Part shown: in pieces, positions 15,745-24,205 of the stretch
How positions within the stretch are numbered: the stretch's first letter is position 1
How the letters are laid out: each line of letters starts with the position of its first letter
Assembly: GCA_016212005.1 (NCBI GenBank)
Contig: JACRHP010000052.1
Coordinates: 1-62,323 of the forward strand
Source of the DNA: Candidatus Omnitrophota bacterium
GTDB lineage: Bacteria; Omnitrophota; Gorgyraeia; Zapsychrales; Zapsychraceae
Direction: 5' to 3'
DNA: 62,323 nt
The notes under the pieces: model-generated
Databases searched by the model: none
The model's input: only the letters and a program-made list of their open reading frames with translations
Told to the model about the DNA's origin: nothing
Translations under genes and position numbers: made by a program

Positions 15745-18700
15745 ATGAACCGGATAAACACTCTTCGCAGTAAGATTGGTATTGTCGTTTGTTCGTTTGT
15801 GACTGCTTTGGTGATGGTCAACACTGCCCGTGCCGCCGATCTCTATGTAGAAACAGAAAGCGCGGCGACGTTAACGGCCCCGATGCAAATCGCTTCCGAT
15901 GCCACCGCCTCCGGTGGAAAATTTATTTATATCCCTAATGGCAATGGTGTGTCCTATAGCGTCCCGGGAAAAGGGACAGCTTCATATACGATCAATATCC
16001 CGCAAAACGGCACCTATGCCCTCTGGGGCAGAATTATTGCGCAATACCCAAATGATGATTCATTTTTTATTCAAGTGGATAGTGGAACCAACTACACCTG
16101 GCCCACGCCGGCTGGAAGCACCTGGCATTGGGCACGGGTGAAGGACATGTTTCATCATAGTTATGTAACGCTTTCACTTAGTGCAGGCGTACATACGATT
16201 AGCGTCAAGCACCGTGAAGACGGGGCAAAGATCGATAAATTATTTTTAACGGATGATATGGCTTTTGTGCCGAGCGGTTTAGGGGGAGACTCTGCTTCTG
16301 CCGAAGTTTGCGGCAACGGGACATTGGAGGGAACTGAACAATGCGATGATGGCAATGCCGTCAGTGGGGATGGTTGTACCGCATCCTGTACCCTTGAGAA
16401 GTGCGGGGATACGGTTGTGCAGAGCGGTTTGGGAGAAATCTGCGATGAGAACACGCAAAGTTGCACGACCTCCAATGGATACCGCGGTACGCAAACCTGC
16501 AATGCTCAATGTTCCGCCTTCAGTGCCTGTGTGAGCACCGAGTCCTGCGGGGACGGCACTGTCAACGGCAGTGAGCAATGCGACGACGCAAATACGCGCG
16601 GGGGAGATGGGTGCTCATCGGTGTGTTTGGCCGAAAGCGCACAAACCAATGATCCGGCGATATGGATTGAAACGGAAAACGCGGACAGCGTTGCCGCACC
16701 GATGGAAATTGTTGCGGACACCACGGCTTCCGGAGGGAAATTCGTCTATGTTCCCAATGGAAAGGGCACTTCCCTTAGCGTTCCGGCACCGGGCATGGCG
16801 AGTTATACAGTCACCATCCCCAAAGACGGTAACTATGTTTTATGGGGCAAGGTCATTGCGCAATATTCTAACGATGATTCCTTTTTTGTTCAGGTGGACA
16901 GCGGGACCAATTATACATGGAATACGCCGGATGGGAACACATGGCATTGGGCAAGAGTCAAGGATATGTTCCAAGGCAACATAACATTCCCATTGAGTGC
17001 CGGCGTTCATACAATCAAAGTGAAGCAACGGGAAGACGGCACTAAAATCGACCAGTTGTTTTTAACGGACGACCTGAACAGGATACCGGAGGATAATACC
17101 CCTCCACCGGCTCCGATAGTCACGGCCGCATGCGGCAACGGTGTCGTAGAATCACCCGAAGGCTGTGATGACGGTAATCTGAGTTCCGGGGATGGATGCT
17201 CAACGACCTGTACGCTGGAATCTTGCGGGGACGGCATCGTCCAGACCGGCGAGCAATGCGACGACCACAATACGATTGCCGGCGATGGATGCTCGGAAAC
17301 CTGCAAAACAGAATTCTGCGGGGACGGTATCCTGCAGACCGGCTTGGGAGAACAATGCGACAAAGCCGGCACGAGCCTGGTGTCCTGCACGACAACGACA
17401 GGATATACGGGCACGAAAACCTGCTCTGCCACCTGCACGTTTGGAACATGTGTTTCCAACGAAACTTGCGGGGACGGCATCGTCCAGTCCGTTGAGGAAT
17501 GTGACGATCATAACACGGTCAACCTTGATGGATGTTCAGCTCAATGCCTGCTGGAAAAAACAAAGGCCTCGCTCGATCAGGAAGGCATGGCGCGGGTCCA
17601 GGCATTGGAGGCGAAATTAAATAACATGACGATTGTCCCGACCCATCCGAGGATTTTCCTGAACCAGGAAAACCTCGCGGAGTTGAGATCAAAAACGGGA
17701 CAGGCGGCCTGGAACGCGGTTCTTTCCAAGGCCACCCAGAGCGACCTGATCAGCTCGGCATTGGGATATCTGATGCTGGAGCAGAGCAATCCCGGGCAGG
17801 CGCTTATTTATGCCAATAACGTATTTAATAACATCAACAATGCCACCTATGTTAACTGGTGCGCCACGGGGCAGTATGATCTAACACCTCGTATCAACGT
17901 GGCGATAGCCTCGTTGGCCTTTGACTGGGCCTATAACGGCCTGACGGAGGCCCAACGGAGTATCATCATCAATAAGCTGGCTGCCGCGGCCGATATCGTG
18001 GCCAAAAAAAAGGAAATCGATGATGGGGTGGTTCCCCAAATTGGTTCTTCCGCCTGCTATAAGAATGCGACCAAAGGCGAGACATTCCACCGGGAAGAAT
18101 GGGCATTCTACGCTTTTGAGGTTTGGCCGGAGATCGCGTTGGCCGGACATCATCCGGATGCCGAAGCGGTGTATAAAACCCGCTGGGATTATAGGTGGTA
18201 TTGGGGCGATGCCGCCCGGATGGAAGCCTATGTCAATGATGGGACTCCCTTTGAAGGGTATTATTTCGGCAATGACGGTGTATCGTGGTTCCTGCCGCTC
18301 AAGACCGCCACAGGCATCAACCTTGTTGACGGATCGGATTCGACCTGGAACAGGGACGCGGCTTATTACATGTTGTACCGTTTTGATATCGCCAACAGCC
18401 GGGAGACCATGCATAAGGGAGTAGCGACATCCAACCTGGCAACAAATTCGTTCCTGAAATCTGTTACCGATACCTGGAAATTACGTGAACATATTTCCAG
18501 AACGTTTTCCATCGGAGCGAAGAAAGACCCTTATCTGCAATGGTTTATCAACAACAAAATCGACCGGTTCTCTTCATGGTTAATGACCAACAATTATTTC
18601 GGCAGCGTCACGGCACTGTATGATGTATCAAAATTGCTGTTTTACGATGCGGCCGCCCCACAGAAAGACCCGACAACGGCGACCTATGCGGAATTGCCGT

Positions 18701-20214
18701 TCGACCGTCATTTCGCGGGAGGCAATGAAGCCTACATGAGGACCGGATGGGGCCCCAAAGCGACCATTGTGGGTTTTCGCAGCAAACCGGCCTTTACCAT
18801 GACCTCTCACAGTGACTTCGACGTCAATACCTTCGTCATCCATCGCGACGGCGGGCCGCTGGCGCCGGATTCCGGTGTCTATGACGCCTATGAACAGCAA
18901 AGAAATTATATGCAATATCAAAAAAATACGATTGCCCATAACAATCTACTAATTATCAACCCCGCAGATCCAGATGGCCCCAAAAAATTATCACTTGCGC
19001 CGGATCCGGGTGGTGTTGATTTACGTTCCACAAGAACTTTTTCAGCGCCAAATTCATTTTTACATTCTGTATTTGTAGAAAACGATCCGACACCGAACTG
19101 GGCGGATATTGCCAAGTTCGAAACCCAGCCAGGATACGCCTATCTGGTCGGCGACGGGAAGGAAGCCTATGGCAGCCGTTTGAGCAAATACGACCGCAAC
19201 CTGGCTTTCTTGCGTAAAGGCAATGACGAGGGGTATTTGATTATCTTCGACCGCGTCACCGCCGCCAGTTCAACGTATAAGAAAAAATGGCTGCTTCACA
19301 CCGTTAACGAACCTGTCTTAAACGGTAAAATCATCGGCACGCAAGTGCCTGGACATATCGAGACCTACGATGGTGATTCTATAACGACGACCAGCTATGA
19401 AGGGACTTCGAAGCTGCACGCGAAAGTGCTCCTGCCGGCCGGCCACAGTATCCGGCGTATCGGTGGAGAAATACTCCATACCAACGGAACTGTCAATGTC
19501 GACTACGGCAGTGATAAAGTGGTCGGCAATGGAACGACGTTCGCCCAAGTCATGGTGGGGCATTATTTCCACGTCAATAAGGACAAGACATCGACTGTGC
19601 CATCCGGTTATGATGGCTTTTACGATTGGTATCAAATTAAAAGCGTGGAGGATGCCGCACACCTGACGTTGAGCCGGGCATATACAAAGACAGCTCTCAA
19701 CGAACCCTACACGATCAATCAAGGTTATCAGTACTGGGTCGATGGAACAACACCCAAAAACATCTTCGTAACGGGCTCCACGAAAGCCACAGTAGACAGC
19801 GCATTGACCGGCAAGGCCTGGCAGCACATGGGGCAGGGAAGGATCGAACTGATGCCGCCCGACGGCAATAAAACTGATTATTTCCTTGTGGCTATGTCCA
19901 TTGGTGATATCAATTCAATCATGCCGGCGAACACATCACTCGTGGAAAACAAAACCGGCGACGCGATGGAAGGCGTTCTCATCGACAATAAGGTCGTTAT
20001 GTTTGGGCAGACAGGGAATGCGATCTCCCAGACATCGTTCAAAGTTAACTACAATGGCCCGGTGGATTTTATGATTGCGGATTTAAATCCCGGCCAAACA
20101 TACAGCGTACGCAAGGAGGGGGCCTTACTTTTTACCAGGACGGCTTCCAGCCAGGGGACCATCAGTTTCAGTGATAACCCCGGCTCAAGCGGCGCGACAT
20201 ATTCGCTCTTATAA
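15745..20214 (+). CDS. Large secreted multidomain protein: two CBM-like modules, Cys-rich repeats, heparinase II/III-like domain
   Basis: 1489 residues. Signal peptide 1-30 (ends ARAAD). Two similar beta-sandwich modules (about 30-170 and 303-450; shared DSGTNYTW, WHWARVKDMF, AGVHTI) look carbohydrate-binding. Each is followed by DUF4215-type Cys-rich repeats (about 185-300 and 458-605; CDDGN..SGDGC pattern). From about 610 it parallels the 5887-8229 lyase (HPRIFLNQENL, FHREEWAFYAF, LAPDSGVYDAYE). An extra beta-like insert lies near 1243-1325. It has no PEP-CTERM tail. AAGGAG before the ATG lies in the c-di-GMP riboswitch. Probably an exported matrix-binding or matrix-cleaving enzyme. Confidence 0.85.
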   Translation: MNRINTLRSKIGIVVCSFVTALVMVNTARAADLYVETESAATLTAPMQIASDATASGGKFIYIPNGNGVSYSVPGKGTASYTINIPQNGTYALWGRIIAQYPNDDSFFIQVDSGTNYTWPTPAGSTWHWARVKDMFHHSYVTLSLSAGVHTISVKHREDGAKIDKLFLTDDMAFVPSGLGGDSASAEVCGNGTLEGTEQCDDGNAVSGDGCTASCTLEKCGDTVVQSGLGEICDENTQSCTTSNGYRGTQTCNAQCSAFSACVSTESCGDGTVNGSEQCDDANTRGGDGCSSVCLAESAQTNDPAIWIETENADSVAAPMEIVADTTASGGKFVYVPNGKGTSLSVPAPGMASYTVTIPKDGNYVLWGKVIAQYSNDDSFFVQVDSGTNYTWNTPDGNTWHWARVKDMFQGNITFPLSAGVHTIKVKQREDGTKIDQLFLTDDLNRIPEDNTPPPAPIVTAACGNGVVESPEGCDDGNLSSGDGCSTTCTLESCGDGIVQTGEQCDDHNTIAGDGCSETCKTEFCGDGILQTGLGEQCDKAGTSLVSCTTTTGYTGTKTCSATCTFGTCVSNETCGDGIVQSVEECDDHNTVNLDGCSAQCLLEKTKASLDQEGMARVQALEAKLNNMTIVPTHPRIFLNQENLAELRSKTGQAAWNAVLSKATQSDLISSALGYLMLEQSNPGQALIYANNVFNNINNATYVNWCATGQYDLTPRINVAIASLAFDWAYNGLTEAQRSIIINKLAAAADIVAKKKEIDDGVVPQIGSSACYKNATKGETFHREEWAFYAFEVWPEIALAGHHPDAEAVYKTRWDYRWYWGDAARMEAYVNDGTPFEGYYFGNDGVSWFLPLKTATGINLVDGSDSTWNRDAAYYMLYRFDIANSRETMHKGVATSNLATNSFLKSVTDTWKLREHISRTFSIGAKKDPYLQWFINNKIDRFSSWLMTNNYFGSVTALYDVSKLLFYDAAAPQKDPTTATYAELPFDRHFAGGNEAYMRTGWGPKATIVGFRSKPAFTMTSHSDFDVNTFVIHRDGGPLAPDSGVYDAYEQQRNYMQYQKNTIAHNNLLIINPADPDGPKKLSLAPDPGGVDLRSTRTFSAPNSFLHSVFVENDPTPNWADIAKFETQPGYAYLVGDGKEAYGSRLSKYDRNLAFLRKGNDEGYLIIFDRVTAASSTYKKKWLLHTVNEPVLNGKIIGTQVPGHIETYDGDSITTTSYEGTSKLHAKVLLPAGHSIRRIGGEILHTNGTVNVDYGSDKVVGNGTTFAQVMVGHYFHVNKDKTSTVPSGYDGFYDWYQIKSVEDAAHLTLSRAYTKTALNEPYTINQGYQYWVDGTTPKNIFVTGSTKATVDSALTGKAWQHMGQGRIELMPPDGNKTDYFLVAMSIGDINSIMPANTSLVENKTGDAMEGVLIDNKVVMFGQTGNAISQTSFKVNYNGPVDFMIADLNPGQTYSVRKEGALLFTRTASSQGTISFSDNPGSSGATYSLL

Positions 20215-20362
20215 CATATATATGTCGTATCACCGCAACAAGTGTTGAGTTATTTAAACAGCTAAAAGATAGGACAGTCCAAGACAAACCAGGACTGTCC
20301 TATTTTCATTATTTATTCCTCCGTATAACATATCCTATCTCACAATATCCCAATATGTTATA
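20210..20362. promoter_or_regulatory. Candidate enhancer (UAS) sites for a sigma54 activator
   Basis: The decamer TATAACATAT occurs exactly at 20210-20219 and 20324-20333, and inverted as ATATGTTATA at 20353-20362. The first copy also heads an imperfect contiguous dyad (ACATATATATGT). The 20324/20353 pair is centred about 80 bp before the predicted sigma54 start, a usual distance for an NtrC-type activator. The NtrC-family regulator at 27283 is the obvious candidate. Inference. Confidence 0.5.
20269..20306 (+). terminator. Intrinsic terminator after the large secreted protein
   Basis: ATAGGACAGTCC (20269-20280) and GGACTGTCCTAT (20292-20303), a perfect 12-bp stem followed by TTTCATT. Confidence 0.8.
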
Positions 20363-20396
20363 AAACATAGAAAATCACTCATAAACAACATAACCT

Positions 20397-20412
20397 TGGC
20401 ACGCAATTTGCT
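20397..20412 (+). promoter_or_regulatory. sigma54 (RpoN) promoter
   Basis: TGGCACG-CAAT-TTGCT matches the -24/-12 consensus TGGCACG-N4-TTGCW at every fixed position. The start should be near 20423, giving a leader of about 20 nt with GGAG at 20430-20433. It would drive the PEP-CTERM sugar transferase and perhaps the following PEP-CTERM genes. The window encodes a GAFTGA-bearing activator. Confidence 0.85.
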
Positions 20413-20443
20413 CTTACCAAAGGTACATGGAGTATCAGAACCT

Positions 20444-21304
20444 ATGAAACTGGTAAGAGAAAAAATTGCGAACGCGGCCTTCATGATGACGATGATCATC
20501 GCGGCCGTTCTTTTTGTCAGCACCGCCTGGGCCACGTTATCTTTTATTGCACCCCACGACGCCACGCCGGCCGCGGGCGCCGGCCAATCTATCCAGCAAA
20601 CAACAGCCGCTTCACTCGACCAGACGGAAAAGCCCAGATCACGCGCGCCGGAACCATCCACCATAATGCTTTTCGGAAGCGGTATTTTGGGCATGGTCGC
20701 CGGTTTTGTCCGCAGGACCTATCACGCGGTTAAACGCGTCTTTGACATCGCCGCCTCAATTTGCGGAATTATTTTGCTGTCTCCGCTTTTTCTGGTTACG
20801 GCTCTTCTCATTAAATGCACATCCAGAGGACCGGTCTTGTTCACGCAAACCCGCGTGGGCAAGGATGGAGAGCTGTTCAACATTTATAAATTCCGTACCA
20901 TGCGCGTGGATGCCGAAAAGCAAACCGGTCCCGTGTGGGCCGCCGATAATGATCCCCGACTTATCCCGGTCGGAAGATTTTTGCGCAAAGCGCACATTGA
21001 CGAGATCCCGCAATTCATCAACATCCTCAAAGGGGACATGAGCTTGATCGGCCCGCGGCCGGAACGTCCCATATTTGTTGAAAAATTCATGGAAGAGATC
21101 TCAGATTACGAAAAGCGTCTGGCGGTTAAACCGGGCCTCACCGGACTGGCCCAGGTGTGGCACAAGTACGATGAAACCGTGGAAGACGTCCGGAAAAAGA
21201 TCAAATACGATCTTCTCTATATTAAGAAGCTCTGCCTGTGGACGGATATGCGCATTCTTTTCCGCACCATTCGTGTCGTTTTTACGGGCGAAGGAGCAAG
21301 GTAA
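20444..21304 (+). CDS. Initiating sugar transferase with N-terminal PEP-CTERM-like segment
   Basis: 286 residues from ATG 20444; the track's TTG start (20396) lies in the sigma54 promoter. Residues 1-32 form a signal-anchor; 33-66 a Pro/Ala/Gln-rich linker. Residues 67-95 are a complete PEP-CTERM-type motif: PEPST (69-73), hydrophobic IMLFGSGILGMVAGFV, then RR. From about 97 it is a PglC/WbaP-type phosphoglycosyl transferase (VKRVFDIAASICGIILL membrane segment, KFRTMRVDAE, DEIPQFINILKGDMSLIGPR). The enzyme should transfer a sugar phosphate to undecaprenyl phosphate at the inner membrane, starting the polysaccharide. The topology fits PEP outside and catalysis inside. Confidence 0.88.
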   Translation: MKLVREKIANAAFMMTMIIAAVLFVSTAWATLSFIAPHDATPAAGAGQSIQQTTAASLDQTEKPRSRAPEPSTIMLFGSGILGMVAGFVRRTYHAVKRVFDIAASICGIILLSPLFLVTALLIKCTSRGPVLFTQTRVGKDGELFNIYKFRTMRVDAEKQTGPVWAADNDPRLIPVGRFLRKAHIDEIPQFINILKGDMSLIGPRPERPIFVEKFMEEISDYEKRLAVKPGLTGLAQVWHKYDETVEDVRKKIKYDLLYIKKLCLWTDMRILFRTIRVVFTGEGAR

Positions 21305-21357
21305 CACAGTCATTTTATTTTAATTAAAACCAGATGTGGAACGAAGGGGGGAGAGAA

Positions 21358-22221
21358 ATGAAAAAGGTTCTATCATTTATTGCAGCAATGGTAATTGGGC
21401 TGTTTACGTCTCAATCGGCAAGTGCCTTTCCCATGTTCGCAAACAGCGCAACGTGAGGACCGGATTTGGTTCACGAATTGAACATCACTGGAGGTAGCGG
21501 CTCATTGGTTCAGAACTACAATGTATCCACCGGGAACGGCCGTGGCGTGGTTCTTGTGGGCAACACCATCTATTCGACCGAATCCGGACCCGGCGGCAAT
21601 ATTTTCGGGGGAAGTAATCTGATCTATAAGACAGACAGAACGACAGGATTACCATTGGGTACGATTACTGTGTCTGCTCTTCCGGCCGGTGCAGCCATGT
21701 CCACCCTCGCGTGGGATGGAACTCACTTCTGGACATCGGAGTACCTCGGCGGGAATCACGGCTATAGAATCGACACTTCCGGCAACATTGTTAAGACTAT
21801 TACCCTTGGTTTGGCGGGTTCCAACATGGATGGAATGGAATACTTCAATGGCAAATTGATTGTCAACCGTGGCGATACGGTCGGGCCGTATGATGTTTAC
21901 GATCTCGACGGCACTGTGCTCCAAGCGGCATTTATTACTCCTGGTTATGCTACTACCGGCATCGCTTTCGACGGAACAGACTTCTTTACATCCAACATCT
22001 TCGGGAGTGCTTTGTCTCAGTGGGATGGGACGACCGGGGCATTCAAGAATAATATCCCTCTGACTGGCGGCTCCTTCCTTATCGAGGACTTATCCGTTGA
22101 CTATGCCTTGCGTGAGGATACCGGTGGCAACGGCGGTCCCGTGATCCCGGAACCGGCAAGCATGTTGCTTTTAAGCAGCGGATTGTTAGGTATGGCCGGC
22201 GTTCGCAGAAAGAATACGTAA
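21358..22221 (+). pseudogene. PEP-CTERM protein gene with an in-frame TGA after the signal peptide
   Basis: GGGGGGAGAG precedes ATG 21358, which encodes a clear signal peptide (MKKVLSFIAAMVIGLF...SASA). Codon 33 is TGA (21454-21456). The same frame then stays open for 255 codons. The mature part has WD/beta-propeller-like repeats (LAWDGTHFWTSEY, IAFDGTDFFTSNI). It ends in a full PEP-CTERM signal (PEPASMLLLSSGLLGMAGVRRK). The track ORF at 21466 starts at an internal TTG and would lack the signal peptide. Either a single nonsense mutation, a sequencing error, or readthrough. UGA is a normal stop elsewhere in the window. Confidence 0.75.
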
Positions 22222-22261
22222 TTTAGATACACTAGTTTAGCCGAAAGAGGAAAGGAAAAAA

Positions 22262-22990
22262 ATGAAAAAAGTATTCGCGATCTTGGTTTTGGGCGTAACC
22301 ATCCTTGGGGTCAACTTGAAAAGTGCCGATGCCTTTACGGCAATTAGCGGCACATTCGCCGATCCCAGTGGGTTAACTTTTGGGACATATTCATCCGGCG
22401 CGGAAGGGTACGGCTGGACGCCGCCAACTTATTATGGATGGAACGGTGCTTGTAACCCGGCGGGGTCGGGAGATTGCTTCTCTAAAAATGGCAATGCCCG
22501 GGACTGGTATTGGATCCAGGACACTAGCGGCCCGAACAACGCGGCTTCGACCGGCCTCATTTATGACCTGGGCGGACAAGCGAACAAAGTGGTTGTTTTC
22601 CCTTTAATTGATCATGACCCCGTAGGGCCGGAAAGCTGGGAATACAATGTCTATCTTTCCAATGATCTGTCAACCTGGACACCGGCCACATTGATTGAAT
22701 ACTACACGGAAGGCTGGTCTCCCAATCCGGATATTTCTGATGGATATACGACTGTTTGGGAATTAGGCTCAAGCTTGACAGCCAGATACGCTTCTATTAC
22801 TGCGGGTAATAACGGAAACCCTGATTCATCTTTTTATTATGATAGTTTCGATAATGAAATTGACGCGGTGGCAGGTCTCACCGAACAAGGGGGAGGCCTT
22901 GGCAACAACGCCGTTCCCGAACCGGCAAGCATGTTGCTTTTTGGCAGCGGCTTGGTTGGTTTTGTCGTTAACCGCAGGAGAAAAAGCTAA
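22262..22990 (+). CDS. PEP-CTERM sorting-domain protein
   Basis: 242 residues. Signal peptide 1-24 (ending SADAF), then a beta-rich, Gly/Ser/Tyr/Trp-rich domain of no family I recognise (WNGACNPAGSGDCF, WEYNVYLSNDLSTW suggest a secreted sandwich fold). The C-terminal signal is PEPASMLLFGSGLVGFVVNRRRK. After export it should be processed by the exosortase at 12392-13240 and end up at the surface or in the matrix. AGGAAAGG lies before the ATG. It is 40 bp after the preceding PEP-CTERM ORF, so probably co-transcribed. Confidence 0.85.
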   Translation: MKKVFAILVLGVTILGVNLKSADAFTAISGTFADPSGLTFGTYSSGAEGYGWTPPTYYGWNGACNPAGSGDCFSKNGNARDWYWIQDTSGPNNAASTGLIYDLGGQANKVVVFPLIDHDPVGPESWEYNVYLSNDLSTWTPATLIEYYTEGWSPNPDISDGYTTVWELGSSLTARYASITAGNNGNPDSSFYYDSFDNEIDAVAGLTEQGGGLGNNAVPEPASMLLFGSGLVGFVVNRRRKS

Positions 22991-23070
22991 CAACAGTTTT
23001 CAACATCTTCGGATGTTTCATATAAATCAGGTAAAAAATAACAAACGTTAAGAAATCAATGGGGGAGAAG

Positions 23071-23931
23071 ATGAAAAAATTAAACTTAATCCTGGGCATC
23101 ATGGCTGCCGTTGTTCTTACGGCCACCTGCGCCTCGGCACAACCGTTTTCGCCAGGCATGGCCGCGGACACATACGGCATTGCCCAGGGCGGTAGCAACC
23201 TGTTGGGGGTTCCGACGCCAAATGACAATAATGATAACCTGTTGGGATCACCGAATCCTGCGGATATCAACGATGCCATCAATTTATTGCTTGGCACAAG
23301 CTATACCCGCAACTCCGATGTGGATTTCTTACAATGGACATCGGGCGATAATTCTTGGATCGATTTAAGCACCACAGAGGCCAAGGCTACCTATGCCATT
23401 ATCAGCCTTACGGCGTCCAATTCAAACACCCTCGGTGTTTATAAAGTTTCTGATCCAATCGGCACAAAGGCAGAAGTCCTTGGGCCATACCACGGATTTG
23501 GCTTTAAGGGTTTCGGAACTGCTGTGAGTCCCTTCCCGGCAGGTCTATCTCCTTATACGGGGGGAGAAAATTTCGGGTGGTATCTAAAATCTGTTGGTTT
23601 CCCAACCGTAAATTACTGGTACTCTCAGCCTACGCTCAACGTGGATGCGATGGATCACATGTTGACCTATCACCTCGGAGATCTAGCAGGACAGAGCGTC
23701 TGGATCAAGGTCGGATCCGGGGATCCTTACGAATACACGTTTTACGACCCCTTCTTAATTGCTTTTGAAGATATTAAGAAGCTGGGGAATGGCAAACTTG
23801 GCGATGAAGATTTCGATGATACGATTTTCTTAGTTGATCGTGTTCATCCAGTCCCGGAGCCAGCAACTATGGCGCTTTTGGGCAGTGGGTTGATGGGATT
23901 AGGCGGGTTGCGCAGAAGGAAATTGAGCTAA
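23071..23931 (+). CDS. PEP-CTERM sorting-domain protein
   Basis: 286 residues from ATG 23071, preferred over ATG 23059 because GGGGGAG then sits 3-9 nt upstream. Signal peptide 1-23 (ending CASAQ). The mature domain contains YHLGDLAGQSVWIKVGSGD and FLIAFEDI, then Asp/Glu-rich GDEDFDDTIFLVD, which is typical of secreted proteins with a DUF4114-like end (E-D, D-x-D-F-N-D). The tail PEPATMALLGSGLMGLGGLRRRK is a canonical PEP-CTERM. A small AACATC/GATGTT stem lies between it and the upstream gene. Likely a matrix or surface protein; function unknown. Confidence 0.85.
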   Translation: MKKLNLILGIMAAVVLTATCASAQPFSPGMAADTYGIAQGGSNLLGVPTPNDNNDNLLGSPNPADINDAINLLLGTSYTRNSDVDFLQWTSGDNSWIDLSTTEAKATYAIISLTASNSNTLGVYKVSDPIGTKAEVLGPYHGFGFKGFGTAVSPFPAGLSPYTGGENFGWYLKSVGFPTVNYWYSQPTLNVDAMDHMLTYHLGDLAGQSVWIKVGSGDPYEYTFYDPFLIAFEDIKKLGNGKLGDEDFDDTIFLVDRVHPVPEPATMALLGSGLMGLGGLRRRKLS

Positions 23932-24040
23932 TACAAATTCGGGTTTGAGCGGGGTCATGATTCTTCATCCCCCGGAGATTCAGCGGCCCGGTAAACTCGC
24001 GAGCAATATGACGGTAAGATAACGGAAAAACGATACCGGC

Positions 24041-24079
24041 AAAAAAGGCAGATTATTCAAAAGATAATCTGCCTTTTTT
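24041..24079. terminator. Bidirectional-type terminator after the PEP-CTERM cluster
   Basis: AAAAAAGGCAGATTAT (24041-24056) and ATAATCTGCCTTTTTT (24064-24079): a perfect stem with A-run and T-run. It closes the PEP-CTERM transcript. Confidence 0.85.
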
Positions 24080-24121
24080 GTGGGCGCGCGATTCCAGCAT
24101 CCGTTTTCCCAGCATCCGTTG

Positions 24122-24150
24122 TTGACAGGGCATGGAAGCTGTGTTAGAAT
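24122..24150 (+). promoter_or_regulatory. sigma70 promoter of the membrane protein/TPR/two-component operon
   Basis: TTGACA (24122-24127), a 17-bp spacer and TAGAAT (24145-24150), followed by a leader of about 50 nt. Confidence 0.8.
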
Positions 24151-24205
24151 TTACCCAATTCACAATTCATTTAATGACAAGTAGTTATTAAACGTTAGGT
24201 CAGGC

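Noticed and set aside
15513-15773. 86-aa plus-strand ORF between the riboswitches
   Set aside because: It translates the second riboswitch aptamer, has no ribosome site and overlaps the real start at 15745.
20402-20470. 17-bp imperfect inverted repeat (CGCAATTT..CTCTTACCA / TGGTAAGAG..AAATTGCG) enclosing the sugar transferase start codon
   Set aside because: Its left arm overlaps the sigma54 -12 element and lies before the predicted transcription start, so no RNA hairpin would form; it may still be a DNA-level feature but I cannot support one.
21454-21456. UGA recoded as a sense codon genome-wide
   Set aside because: Many genes in the window end in TGA with tight downstream overlaps (for example at 995, 9101 and 10723), so UGA is a normal stop.
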